DNA from: Psychrobacillus sp032154225
Lineage (GTDB): Bacteria > Bacillota > Bacilli > Bacillales_A > Planococcaceae
DNA length: 64,000 nt
Assembly: GCF_032154225.1 (NCBI RefSeq)
Contig: NZ_JALDYF010000019.1
Location: 1-64,000 of the forward strand
Reading direction: 5' to 3'
This document shows, in pieces, positions 8,483 to 17,108 of this stretch. Made by a program: the position numbers and the translations under genes. The first letter of the stretch is position 1; each line of letters starts with the position of its first letter. The notes under the pieces are model-generated. The model was not told the DNA's origin and ran no database searches. It saw only the letters and a program-made list of their open reading frames with translations.

Positions 8483-8818
8483 ATGTATAATATTTTTTCT
8501 GTAAAACTATTATTTGAATATATATCTTCACCGAAGGATATTCCTGATAAAACATTTGAAGAAACTATTAATATAATAAAAGCAGATAAAATTGAAGATA
8601 TTAATGGATTAGTTGCAGAACAATTTAAAGATTTGACATATACTAATGCTTTAGGTGGGGTAACCACTGTGAAATTAGTTAAAATTCTCGATATTTATGA
8701 ATTAGTAGATAATATCGAAGAGAAATTAAATTATGCCGAAGTATATAGTAGATATATTTTGTTTGAAAATGATATTTCAGCCGAAAAAGTTATCGAATTA
8801 TATTCGTTAGATAAGTAG
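8483..8818 (+). CDS. DUF4288-like small protein
   Basis: 111 aa, acidic, no membrane segment. The N-terminal YNIFSVKLLFEY and the C-terminal half (GVTTVKLVKILDIYELVD, then AEVYSRYI) follow the pattern I associate with DUF4288 proteins. Start chosen: ATG at 8483 with GAGGTG 6 nt upstream, rather than GTG at 8474, which sits inside that ribosome site. Function unknown; DUF4288 proteins often occur near toxin or immunity genes. Confidence 0.5.
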   Translation: MYNIFSVKLLFEYISSPKDIPDKTFEETINIIKADKIEDINGLVAEQFKDLTYTNALGGVTTVKLVKILDIYELVDNIEEKLNYAEVYSRYILFENDISAEKVIELYSLDK

Positions 8819-8824
8819 ATAGTA

Positions 8825-8867
8825 TGCCAGGAACCCAAACTATTCAGAACAACGTTGGTTCCTGGCA
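8825..8867. repeat. Perfect 11-bp inverted repeat (TGCCAGGAACC / GGTTCCTGGCA)
   Basis: Two perfect 11-bp arms around a 21-nt loop lie between two convergent genes. No T-run follows, so it is not a typical terminator, though it could act as a weak bidirectional one. Confidence 0.6.
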
Positions 8868-8885
8868 CCCAAAATGTGTTAATAA

Positions 8886-10079
8886 CTATCGAGTTGAGCC
8901 TGAAAATTCAATCTGTTTATTATTTAACTTGTTTACCCATTCACTATCATTCCAAATATTAGGGTTTTCAATCGTCAGATCTTCTCCACGCACCATGAAA
9001 TCATAACTATCTTTTGCACCAGTATACCAATCAACAATGACTAACTTGCCGTTTGCATTACGTACGAGAAATTCAGTACCTTCACCATAACTACCTACAG
9101 TTTTATTAATTTCCACTGGTAAATGTAAATAGAGATAGCCACCACCCACATCAGCAATATACTCCACTTCCCAAGCACCAATCTCAATACTTTGCACCTT
9201 ATCATTAAAATTTCCATACAACTCATATTGGGATTGAATTTTCTTTTGCATGTACTGTTTAAGGTATTTGTTATTGATAAATGTATCTAATTCAATATCC
9301 GAGCCATTCCAGACAGCTTTATAATAGTCAGTCAGCGCACTCACACACATTTCATAAGCCGTTTCAGAATCCTGAGCAGATAGTTCCCCTTCATTCTTAG
9401 CTACATATTCGGGAGAATCTTGTAACATACTCTGTTCCAATTCTAGAAACTCTTTATTTTCTGCGAGATCTGGGCCAGCATGGCTGAGAGATACGTGAAG
9501 ATTTCCGTCAGGATCGTATTCTGCTTTTATTATATGAGAAGTTTCTTTAGAGTAGATAAAACGATGATCACCAGAAATAAACTTAACTCCAGCGTACTCT
9601 TTAAATAATGTATCAAAGTAATTTGCGTCTACTTTCATAAATATAATTGAATCTAATTTATCTTTATAAAAATAGAATCTCGCATTGCCACCGTAATCCA
9701 ATATGAAATCTGCTACACTGCCATCCTCGTAATCCTCTACTGCATAATTCTCACCTAAAAGTTCTACTACTTCTGCTTGTGAATCACCTAATGTTACTCC
9801 ATGAAGATACAATAACCCCTCTTTTTCTGATAATGTAGGCTGCGTTAAATCTAAAGCAAATTCAGTTGCAGAATGTTGTTCATTTTCAATCACGATTTCA
9901 TTTAAGACAAAAAGCATTGCGCTCATTGTTACAACAGCGACTATGACTATATATCGCCATTTGCGTTTGGGACGTTTTGGGCTTTTGGAGGTATTTTCTA
10001 TGTCATTTACTACATTTTGCATAACGCGTTGTTTACTATCCGTTAAGTCTTTCACCTCATTAGGCATATAGCTATTCAT
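8886..10079 (-). CDS. Membrane-anchored partner (probable anti-sigma factor) of the ECF sigma factor
   Basis: 397 aa. A ~43-residue cytoplasmic N-terminus is followed by one membrane helix (YIVIVAVVTMSAMLFVLNEIV) and a ~330-residue extracytoplasmic part. The gene starts 8 bp inside the end of the sigma gene (ATGAATAG overlap) with GGAGGTG upstream, so the two are translationally coupled. That layout is typical of anti-sigma factors. The outer part has a segment like stress-sensor beta domains (LGDSQAEVVELLGENY), then a region rich in aromatic residues. No canonical zinc anti-sigma motif is visible in the short cytoplasmic part, so the role rests on context. Confidence 0.6.
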   Translation of the reverse strand: MNSYMPNEVKDLTDSKQRVMQNVVNDIENTSKSPKRPKRKWRYIVIVAVVTMSAMLFVLNEIVIENEQHSATEFALDLTQPTLSEKEGLLYLHGVTLGDSQAEVVELLGENYAVEDYEDGSVADFILDYGGNARFYFYKDKLDSIIFMKVDANYFDTLFKEYAGVKFISGDHRFIYSKETSHIIKAEYDPDGNLHVSLSHAGPDLAENKEFLELEQSMLQDSPEYVAKNEGELSAQDSETAYEMCVSALTDYYKAVWNGSDIELDTFINNKYLKQYMQKKIQSQYELYGNFNDKVQSIEIGAWEVEYIADVGGGYLYLHLPVEINKTVGSYGEGTEFLVRNANGKLVIVDWYTGAKDSYDFMVRGEDLTIENPNIWNDSEWVNKLNNKQIEFSGSTR

Positions 10080-10587
10080 TTAAAAGCACCTCCCACTCTA
10101 TTCCTTTCAGTTCATCTCTTAATAGCTCTTTCCCACGCCTTAATCGTGTTTTTACTGTACTTTCTGGAATAGATAAAATATGTGCAACTTCCATAATAGT
10201 CATCTCATTAAAATAAAAATAAATAAGAACTTCTCGCTGTTTTAAAGGTAATTCAAGAATTGCTTCGCCGATAATTGCTTGCTCGACTTTTCTAACCAAT
10301 TCATCCACCTGTTTTTTAGCCGCTTGTGAAAATAATTTGTTTTGTAGTTGTACTTTTCTATACGTCCAACTTTTTAAGTAGTCTTTGCTTTTATTACTAG
10401 TCATTTTTGTTAAAAAAGCTTTTAACTCACCACGTTCTTCATAATAATGCTGATTATGATAAAACTTTATGAATACTTCCTGCACAATGTCCTCTGCCGC
10501 TTGAAGATCCTTCACATAGTAATAAGCAATACGTATTAAGGGCTCTGTTTGTTGAAGCATTAGTTCTTTTAAGTCATGAATGTTCAA
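10072..10587 (-). CDS. ECF-type RNA polymerase sigma factor
   Basis: 171 aa with sigma region 2 near residues 15-80 (AAEDIVQEVFIKFYHN) and region 4 near residues 110-160 (LPLKQREVLIYFYFNEMTI, then a helix-turn-helix ending ESTVKTRLRRGKELL). Region 1 and region 3 are absent, as expected for ECF sigma factors. Start is TTG at 10587; AAGGAG lies about 11 nt upstream, a slightly long spacing. I could not find a convincing ECF-type autoregulatory promoter upstream. Confidence 0.85.
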   Translation of the reverse strand: MNIHDLKELMLQQTEPLIRIAYYYVKDLQAAEDIVQEVFIKFYHNQHYYEERGELKAFLTKMTSNKSKDYLKSWTYRKVQLQNKLFSQAAKKQVDELVRKVEQAIIGEAILELPLKQREVLIYFYFNEMTIMEVAHILSIPESTVKTRLRRGKELLRDELKGIEWEVLLNE

Positions 10588-10677
10588 TAAAAGCTCGACT
10601 CCTTTCCTATATACTAAACGATTCTCAAACGATGAAAGATTGGATTTTTCTAAAATTACTTTTCTCTATGTACAACA

Positions 10678-10710
10678 AAGGCTATCCTAATAAAATTCTA
10701 GGATAGCCTT
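10678..10710 (-). terminator. Hairpin after the large membrane protein gene
   Basis: AAGGCTATCCTA pairs with TAGGATAGCCTT around a 9-nt loop. T-content after it on the minus strand is modest (TTTGTTGT), so strength is uncertain. Confidence 0.65.
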
Positions 10711-10714
10711 CGTT

Positions 10715-12379
10715 TTAATTGTTTTCGATTCCGTTAATCTTCACTTCTTTAACAGGTAGGAATAACTCGCCTGTATTTAAGAATTTGACCTGCACAATGT
10801 CTCCTTCTTCTATATAAATAGCAAGTGGAGCTACTTCTGTCGATACGATGTAGTTTTCTTTATTATCGAGCAAGAATGAAATCTGTGTAAAGTCCCCGAC
10901 ACGTTCTTTAAATACACGTGCAACTGTTCCTGATACAGACTTTTCTTCTGCATTTGAACTGCCATCTACTGAACTTCCACCGCGTTGAATGGCTGTTTTA
11001 TATAGCTTCAATGCTTCGTTTGGTGTATTTCCGTACACAGAAATTTCCGGGTTAGCTGCTGATACGATGAAATAGTTTTGTAAAAATCCATTCGAATCGA
11101 GCACTGGCGTTAACCAGCTTGCCTCCCCATAGAAGTTATACAATACAGGCATTTCCCCTTGCCATTTCTTCTCGATAAATTTCTTTTCAATAATTTGAAG
11201 AGCCCCTTGGGAATCCATATAAGAATCCTCTAAGTTACCAGTATAATAAGTTGCTTCACCTGTGCGACCATCTGTTAAAGAATAGCCTAACATGGAATCG
11301 ACACCTTCTTTTGGACTTGTGAAATCTGTAAAGTAATACATTTTACCATCTTCCGCAAAAATTGGACTAACATTCGCTTCCGTTCCTTCATCTGATGGAA
11401 GTTTCACGTCTTTTTTCCCAATAATGCTATTGATAAAACCATGTATATAGTTCCCGTAATAGCTGTTTTGTAAGCTTACTGTTTCAGGTGATACTGCTCC
11501 ATCAATAAACGCTGGAACATCCGCAATCTTAAAGGAATCCGTTTGACCAGTAGCTGGGTCAACTACAACAATCCCTTCTACTTCAAAACCATTTCGAGCT
11601 GAAATAAATTGCCCGTATGAACGAATATAAAATGGTTTTCCATCTTCATCAATTTCAAGCTGCGGCTTCCCGTAAAAAATCTTTGTTGGATTCTTCATAC
11701 GCATATGTCTTTCTAAGTTTTTATGAAGATAAGAGGATGGCGTATACGTCATCTCTTCTTTCACGAATTTTGGATTATCCGACGAATCTGTTGCACTCAT
11801 CGTAAAATATCCAGGGGTGACATCTCCATTCCACCATTTGAAAAATCCAGAAAACTCTACTGGCGCAATATATACGTACTCATCTTTTACTTTTTGTATT
11901 TGTAAATTACCTAGCTCATAGTAACTAGTATTAGGCACTTGCCCGAATGCTTTTTTCATTTTATTTCGAACAAATTTTGGTGGTACACTTGCTGGCGTTT
12001 TCGTTTCATCGAACGCTTTAATTTCTACTTGTTCATCCATTTTTGCTACGTCATATTTTTCATTTGCATTCCAAACAGGAGCTGAAAGCATAAAGATCGC
12101 AACCACTAAGCTTCCTAAAAAAAGAATTCCCTTTGCCTTTTGTTCTGTCCCTTTTGAAAATACTGTCCCTACTAGTGTTGCAACTACAAGCCAAGGCCAT
12201 AAAGCCGTCCAATTTCGATCAATATTCGTTACATAATAGACTATTGCTAGTACAATAAACGTCAAAATCGCTAAACTAATTAAAGAAGATATCAAATCCT
12301 TCCTTTTAGCTGTCAGCGGCACAACCAATAATGCAGTAACAACTGCTACAACGGCCGAAATAATAAATACAAATGCCAT
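10715..12379 (-). CDS. Large membrane protein with extracytoplasmic domain, function unknown
   Basis: About 554 aa. Four hydrophobic segments occupy the first ~115 residues, and the rest (~440 residues) is soluble and probably outside. No enzymatic motif is recognised. The domain has repeated aromatic- and Gly-rich beta stretches and a C-terminal part (SVSGTVARVFKERVGDFTQ to the end) like an OB-type barrel. Start: ATG at 12388 touches AAGG directly, while ATG at 12379 has 8-nt spacing, so the latter is preferred. It is transcribed alone, with a hairpin behind it. Confidence 0.6.
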   Translation of the reverse strand: MAFVFIISAVVAVVTALLVVPLTAKRKDLISSLISLAILTFIVLAIVYYVTNIDRNWTALWPWLVVATLVGTVFSKGTEQKAKGILFLGSLVVAIFMLSAPVWNANEKYDVAKMDEQVEIKAFDETKTPASVPPKFVRNKMKKAFGQVPNTSYYELGNLQIQKVKDEYVYIAPVEFSGFFKWWNGDVTPGYFTMSATDSSDNPKFVKEEMTYTPSSYLHKNLERHMRMKNPTKIFYGKPQLEIDEDGKPFYIRSYGQFISARNGFEVEGIVVVDPATGQTDSFKIADVPAFIDGAVSPETVSLQNSYYGNYIHGFINSIIGKKDVKLPSDEGTEANVSPIFAEDGKMYYFTDFTSPKEGVDSMLGYSLTDGRTGEATYYTGNLEDSYMDSQGALQIIEKKFIEKKWQGEMPVLYNFYGEASWLTPVLDSNGFLQNYFIVSAANPEISVYGNTPNEALKLYKTAIQRGGSSVDGSSNAEEKSVSGTVARVFKERVGDFTQISFLLDNKENYIVSTEVAPLAIYIEEGDIVQVKFLNTGELFLPVKEVKINGIENN

Positions 12380-12577
12380 TTCGCTCATCCTTCTTTCTCA
12401 TGTTCTACTTAGCTAGTATACGGATTAAAGCGGAAATGGTTTCAAAAAAAATCTATTATACACTCGAAAAACTGTGTGAATATTCCAATTTAAAGTTAGG
12501 AATATCTCATCATAAATGATATAGTTAACCGAAATATCGATATTTTTTAATTCGTTAATGGAATGGGAGTGCAAAAA

Positions 12578-13600
12578 ATGACTACACAAAATTTTGACGA
12601 CATAGCGTTCGATAAAATCTTCAATGAAAAAACGGAAGAATATGCTTCTCAACTTACCCAAAAAATAGTTATTGCCATGGTAGGTGATGTAAATGCGGGA
12701 AAATCTTCAACGATTAACAGATTGATGAAGGAAAATCTAGCAAGTGTCGGGGCAAAACCAGGAGAAACAACCGAAATAAAAGAATATGCGTACAAAGAAA
12801 ATATTGTATTTGCAGATACACCTGGACTTGATGATATTTATAAGGAAAATTCAGAGGTAACTAAAAATTACTACAAAAAATGCGATGCTATATTATTTTT
12901 CTTAAATGCGGCAGGTACTGTTTTGTCCGAAAATGAATTAAATAATCTGCGCCAAATTGAAAAGATAAACAAAGATATTATAATTGTCCTAAACAAAATC
13001 GATGCCGCAGATGATATACAAGAAAGCGTGACATACATACAACATCATACTAACTCTTTATATCCTGTCGTTCCAATTTCATCACGTACAGGGGAAAATA
13101 TCGAGACATTGCAAAACAAATTACTCGATATACTTGAAAAAAAGTCTAAAGATGTTCTGATGGCTATGCATATGGAAAACAAAAGTTCCATCGCTACTCG
13201 TTGGATTTTAGCTGCTGGAGCTTCATCTGCAGTCGTTGGAGCATCACCAATACCTGGGTCTGACTTCATCCCCCTAACTGGTATTCAAGTCGCTTTAATG
13301 TTAAAACTGTCTACCCTTTATGATAAGCCGATCTCGAAAGACAACGCAAAAGAACTTATTATCGCAACGATTGTAGGCAACATCGGCAAAACAATCTTCC
13401 GCCAAATTTCTAAACTTGTTCCCGGAGCTGGATCCGTTGTTGGGGCAAGTGTTGCCGGATCGACAACTGTTGCACTCGGTTATGCGGTAAAATATGCGCA
13501 CGAAAGTAATATTGAGCTGAAAGCCGAAACATTAAAGTCTTTATACGATGTATTTTTAAAGAAAAGCAAGGAAGAAGAACCTGCTAACAAGGAAGTGTAA
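12578..13600 (+). CDS. Era-like GTPase with C-terminal DUF697 (YcjF-type) domain
   Basis: 340 aa. The G domain spans about residues 25-190: G1 GDVNAGKSS, a threonine-rich switch (PGETTE), G3 DTPG, and G4 NKID. The C-terminal ~120 residues contain ASPIPGSDFIPLTGIQVALM, the signature of DUF697 proteins, and two hydrophobic stretches that may touch the membrane. Start: ATG at 12578 with GGGAG 8 nt away; an upstream ATG at 12563 lies before the ribosome site. A terminator follows. Likely a stress- or membrane-associated GTPase; the true substrate is unknown. Confidence 0.8.
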   Translation: MTTQNFDDIAFDKIFNEKTEEYASQLTQKIVIAMVGDVNAGKSSTINRLMKENLASVGAKPGETTEIKEYAYKENIVFADTPGLDDIYKENSEVTKNYYKKCDAILFFLNAAGTVLSENELNNLRQIEKINKDIIIVLNKIDAADDIQESVTYIQHHTNSLYPVVPISSRTGENIETLQNKLLDILEKKSKDVLMAMHMENKSSIATRWILAAGASSAVVGASPIPGSDFIPLTGIQVALMLKLSTLYDKPISKDNAKELIIATIVGNIGKTIFRQISKLVPGAGSVVGASVAGSTTVALGYAVKYAHESNIELKAETLKSLYDVFLKKSKEEEPANKEV

Positions 13601-13606
13601 ACAAAG

Positions 13607-13648
13607 AAAAGATCCAGTGGCCTGTTGTACGTCCGCTGGATCTTTTTT
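13607..13648. terminator. Bidirectional terminator between convergent genes
   Basis: AAGATCCAG(t)GG pairs with CCGCTGGATCTT. A-rich and T-rich sides suit both the GTPase gene and the MFS gene that ends at its edge. Confidence 0.85.
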
Positions 13649-14877
13649 CAGTTGCCAACGACAATCTTCAAATCTTTTTTATCTATCCTAAAGTCCTTCT
13701 TCCAAGAATAAATGACGAAAATAGAAGCTACCACTAACACTCCACTAAGGGCTATAAAACAGTAAACAATTAATCCTGCAGATACCATTCCGGTAAAGAT
13801 GGAAAGCAACACAATCCTGAATAGTAAACCGATTGTTCGGAACAAGCTATCGATTCTTCCAATTAACTCATTAGGTATTTGATCCATTAAAAATGAATTC
13901 CTCGCTACCCTCGCCCCACTATTTCCTAGAGCTATAAAAAACATAAGTGATAGGAAAATCGGTAAATTAGAAACGATTACCAATGAAATCGCAATGGTGT
14001 AAATAATCACGCCATAAACTATTGTCTTTTCGTTCCCCAGCTTGCTCGCAATAATAGGCACGATTATACCCGCAACGACTGCACCTACCCCATAAATCAT
14101 CCCTTGAATTCCATAGAAGCTACCAGAAACTTGTAGCACATCTGCTAAAAATACGGGAAATAAATAATTTGTGACCATGACCCCAATGAATGGCATCATG
14201 GAAAAAAGTAAAAATAAGAACATTGCTGGTCGTTTCAGTATATACACTAAGCCGTCAGTACCTTTTGACTTGGTAGTTTCCTTAACACTACTAACTTTAA
14301 CCCTCACATAAGGGATTTTTACATAAAAGTAAATTGCTGTACCGTAAGATAATACATTCAATAGCAATATATATTGCAAATCCCACTTAGATAGTAAGAT
14401 ACTTGCTAAAGCTCCTGCAATTACACTGGAGAGTTGCCCCTGAACTTCCATTGTTCCATTTAAAGATTTGTATTGATCTTTGTTAAAGACTTCTTGATTT
14501 AAAGCAAACATAGTAGGGTAAAAAATCGTGTAATATAAACTTCCTATTATATAAATGATTATGTAATGCCACACCTCATATGTGAGACCAACAAATCCAA
14601 TTAATGAAAAAAGTAATAACACGACAAGACTCACTATTTTACTAGTTAAAAGTAACTTTTTACGAGACATTTTATCAATTAAATTACCTATCAATGGGGT
14701 AATTAAAAAACTAATTATTGTCATGCATATCGTTACATACCCGAACACCGCATTTCCATCATTACTCGATACGAGCATCCATGGTATTGCAATCATCGTT
14801 ATGCCTGATCCAATCGATGAAGCAATATTTGCGAAAATAATTAAACGGAAGCGAGAATCGCTATATAAATTTTTCAT
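13648..14877 (-). CDS. MFS transporter, macrolide-efflux-like
   Basis: 409 aa with about 12 membrane helices. MFS motif A appears as GNLIDKMSRKKLL after helix 2. The start (FRLIIFANIASSIGSGITMIAIPWML) and the GTMEVQGQLSSVIAG helix 5 segment resemble Mef/MdfA-type exporters that drop their substrate by proton antiport. Start: ATG at 14877 with AGGGGTG 6 nt upstream, preferred over GTG at 14886. Substrate unknown. Confidence 0.75.
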   Translation of the reverse strand: MKNLYSDSRFRLIIFANIASSIGSGITMIAIPWMLVSSNDGNAVFGYVTICMTIISFLITPLIGNLIDKMSRKKLLLTSKIVSLVVLLLFSLIGFVGLTYEVWHYIIIYIIGSLYYTIFYPTMFALNQEVFNKDQYKSLNGTMEVQGQLSSVIAGALASILLSKWDLQYILLLNVLSYGTAIYFYVKIPYVRVKVSSVKETTKSKGTDGLVYILKRPAMFLFLLFSMMPFIGVMVTNYLFPVFLADVLQVSGSFYGIQGMIYGVGAVVAGIIVPIIASKLGNEKTIVYGVIIYTIAISLVIVSNLPIFLSLMFFIALGNSGARVARNSFLMDQIPNELIGRIDSLFRTIGLLFRIVLLSIFTGMVSAGLIVYCFIALSGVLVVASIFVIYSWKKDFRIDKKDLKIVVGN

Positions 14878-15144
14878 GTAGTGCACCCCTTTAATGTGGA
14901 GTTAACTTTTATCCAAAGTTTCCCTCTATAGTATTCTGATTACTCTTACTATAGATTAAGTTTCTTATCTTGCATTCAGCCATAGGTCTTGATTCGACCT
15001 CATACAAATGACTGAACTTTTAGAAACTAGAATAGGAGGAAGCACGGAAGTAATAGAAACCTTTTTATTTCAATTGGAAGTATTTTCATAAAAATAATAC
15101 AATTAATTGAAATATTGGAACCTTTCACATTAGGAGGAGTATCT

Positions 15145-15285
15145 ATGCTTTGGTTATTAATCTTCATCTATTGTCTTTTACTAATTGGCGTTTTAATTGT
15201 GGAGGTACTCGTTAAAAAGAAGTTTAATCTCCCCAGAAAATTTATGGTCAAGAAAAGGTCCAAGAATCAGAACCTTTTTTTCTGA
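15145..15285 (+). CDS. 46-aa single-span membrane protein
   Basis: MLWLLIFIYCLLLIGVLIVE begins the protein and is a single hydrophobic helix. A very basic tail (KKK, RK, KKRSK) would sit in the cytoplasm. The ribosome site AGGAGG is 7 nt before the ATG, close to ideal. No family is recognised. It lies alone between an MFS gene on the other strand and the secreted toxin-like gene, so it could belong with either. Confidence 0.55.
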   Translation: MLWLLIFIYCLLLIGVLIVEVLVKKKFNLPRKFMVKKRSKNQNLFF

Positions 15286-15395
15286 GGATATACAAATAAA
15301 ATCCTCTTAGTTTACAAAAATAAGAAAATACAAAACTTTACTTTTTTGTGATTAATGCAATAATTGTCTTTAACTACAAAAGGAGGTATTTTATT

Positions 15396-16136
15396 TTGAA
15401 AAAATTTACGTACATTTTAATTTCTTACTTATGTTTCGCTTTAGTATTTAGCTCATTAAGTAGCAACGTAGTTTTAGCCAACAATATCACAACCGACGAA
15501 GAAAAAATTAATAATGCTCCTAACGGTGAAAATTTTGATTGGAAATCAGTTCAATGGGAAAATACTAATTTCGAAAATACTAATGATCAAGTACCAGTTT
15601 CCCCTGAAGATTCAAACGAAGTTTACGAATATATAGACCTTGACCCAGGGGTTATCTATGATGAAGAAAATACATCTAATATTATCAACAAAGAAGATTT
15701 TACAGGACAACAACCATACTTATGGGGCACAATAGCAAGAGTCGTGATAGTTGGAGGTATTTTTGTTGTTAAATTCGGAACAAAAATATTCAAAAAACAA
15801 CCAGCGAAAAAATCACAAGACCACACTCATGATTTTCAACCTGCTGCTGTAAATGTTGGAAATGGTAACACAGTTGTTTTACAAAGAAGCAGTATGGATC
15901 ATATCCTACAAAATCATCATCCAGAATATTGGACAGGTGCAACTGGAAAAACTCTTTTCAATCCTAGCATCACTTCATATCAACTTAGATCACAGATGAT
16001 TCAAATATTAAACCAAAATAGACATAAAATTGACATTAATGGGTACGGAACAATCGATGTATATATAAATGGACAAGAGTATAGATTAGTAGTATCTCAT
16101 AACCGAATTACTACATTTTATTCTTTAGGATTGTAG
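15396..16136 (+). CDS. Secreted protein with a C-terminal toxin-like (probable nuclease) domain
   Basis: 246 aa starting with TTG at 15396, with AAAGGAGG 9 nt upstream; the longer frame from 15348 lacks a ribosome site. Residues 1-29 are a signal peptide (cleavage near VVLA-NN). Residues 30-115 are acidic, Asn-rich and low-complexity, and a hydrophobic segment follows (TIARVVIVGGIFVVKFG). The last ~95 residues form a compact domain with MDHILQNHHPEYW, TGKTLFNPS, and a beta-rich end (DVYINGQEYRLVVSHN). The HHPxYW...FxP pattern is one I associate with nuclease domains of polymorphic toxins; the exact family is uncertain. A likely immunity gene starts 10 bp downstream. Base composition is more AT-rich than the neighbours. 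Confidence 0.6.
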   Translation: MKKFTYILISYLCFALVFSSLSSNVVLANNITTDEEKINNAPNGENFDWKSVQWENTNFENTNDQVPVSPEDSNEVYEYIDLDPGVIYDEENTSNIINKEDFTGQQPYLWGTIARVVIVGGIFVVKFGTKIFKKQPAKKSQDHTHDFQPAAVNVGNGNTVVLQRSSMDHILQNHHPEYWTGATGKTLFNPSITSYQLRSQMIQILNQNRHKIDINGYGTIDVYINGQEYRLVVSHNRITTFYSLGL

Positions 16137-16146
16137 CTACAGATAA

Positions 16147-16695
16147 ATGATTAAAATTGATTCATATATTGCATTAGAGTCCTTAAACCATTATTCAAAT
16201 GAAATAGATCAACTTCAAAATGAATTTATTAATATAAAAAACAAGAACACAATTCACATCCTAAAAAAAAATCTAACTAAAAGTAAGGGACATTTTTTAA
16301 ACGGTGCCATAGTTATTGAAATTGACTCCATTCAAATTACTTCATTATTAGATTGGGACGATCTAAACTTATTATGGACCGGTTTCTTAACAATGACTAT
16401 TGATTACTTAAAAAATGACGGTTCCGGAAAAACAGTTTTATCAAAAAATGGTTTGGAATGGTCTATAAAAAGAATCAAAACGAAACCTCAAGATTTAATA
16501 GTTTTTTCATCAAAAAATATTATGAGTAATATAAAAAATGAACCTTCTAAAGGAATATGTATAGAAACCAGTTTTTTACAAGAAATACTTTTAAGTGCAC
16601 AAGAATTTTTAGATTTAAGAAAAAAAGATTCTAGAACACAAAATTTAAATAAAATGATTGAAAAATACAATGAACTAAAAAAAATAATTAATTAG
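16147..16695 (+). CDS. Probable immunity protein for the upstream toxin-like protein
   Basis: 182 aa, cytoplasmic (no signal peptide), mixed alpha/beta with a coiled-coil C-terminus. No family is recognised. Its position 10 bp after the secreted toxin-like gene, the same strand and shared terminator, and its similar AT-rich, Asn/Lys-rich composition are the usual features of immunity genes. The ribosome site is weak, which fits coupling to the toxin gene. Confidence 0.5.
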   Translation: MIKIDSYIALESLNHYSNEIDQLQNEFINIKNKNTIHILKKNLTKSKGHFLNGAIVIEIDSIQITSLLDWDDLNLLWTGFLTMTIDYLKNDGSGKTVLSKNGLEWSIKRIKTKPQDLIVFSSKNIMSNIKNEPSKGICIETSFLQEILLSAQEFLDLRKKDSRTQNLNKMIEKYNELKKIIN

Positions 16696-16706
16696 ATTTA
16701 ATGTTC

Positions 16707-16763
16707 AAAGCACCTATTTTGCATGTAACCTTCAGTGGTCTCATTTAAAATAGGTGCTTTTTT
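16707..16763 (+). terminator. Terminator of the toxin-immunity operon
   Basis: AAAGCACCTATTTT pairs perfectly with AAAATAGGTGCTTT and a T-run follows. The loop is long (~29 nt). Confidence 0.75.
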
Positions 16764-16773
16764 AAGAAAAAAA

Positions 16774-16814
16774 GACTGTAGACTTCTCTCAGTTTTGAGA
16801 TTTTGTCTACAGTC
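16774..16814 (-). terminator. Duplicated GNAT terminator, copy 1
   Basis: GACTGTAGAC pairs with GTCTACAGTC, with an A-run on the plus side giving Ts on the minus strand. Identical in sequence to the hairpin at 19304-19344. Confidence 0.8.
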
Positions 16815-16833
16815 CTCGTTCACCATCACTTTA

Positions 16834-17108
16834 TCAGTACGTCCCTTTTTCCTCATAAGCCACATACCAAACATCTTCTTTTAGCAAAATACTCGTCCCA
16901 ATCCAACCTTCTGCAAGTAATTGCTGCTGTTTTTCGGTGTCTTCCATTTTCACTTCTATTACTTCTCCACCTAGTTGACGATCTTCGTGCAGCTTTTTAT
17001 AAAATACATATCTCAACATATCAGCATATTTATTTTTCAGTGCACCAATGACCATAGCTTGGCTTAGTTTATCCTTTAGACTCGCAATGTTAAATGGCGC
17101 TACAGTTG
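16834..17108 (-). pseudogene. 3' fragment of a GNAT acetyltransferase gene
   Basis: Encodes the last ~92 residues of the GNAT encoded at 19361-20050 (from TVAPFNIASLKDK to the C-terminus). The reading frame is intact and many differences are silent, but the catalytic N-terminal part is missing. Upstream, the frame runs into a different, toxin-like sequence (17109-17232). It is a duplication remnant, not a working enzyme. Confidence 0.85.

Larger units (their letters stand above)
16768..17108 (-). repeat. 341-bp direct repeat, copy 1 (GNAT 3' end plus terminator)
   Basis: Matches 19298-19638 with a constant offset of 2530 bp at both ends and no indel. By hand I count about 29 mismatches (~91% identity). 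The repeat carries the terminator and the last ~92 codons of the GNAT gene. Similarity stops abruptly at 17108. Confidence 0.9.

Noticed and set aside
8443..9006. Short frames on both strands around 8.4-9.0 kb
   Set aside because: One is a shadow of the DUF4288-like gene; the other spans the inverted repeat and the end of the anti-sigma gene.
10588..10677. ECF autoregulatory prom­oter (AAC / CGT type) ahead of the first sigma gene
   Set aside because: Only partial matches (TGAGAATC, CGTTTAG) without proper spacing.
15008..15091. 27-codon frame (MTELLETRIGG...) upstream of the 46-aa gene
   Set aside because: No ribosome site before the ATG; an AGGAGG lies inside it without a start codon at proper distance.
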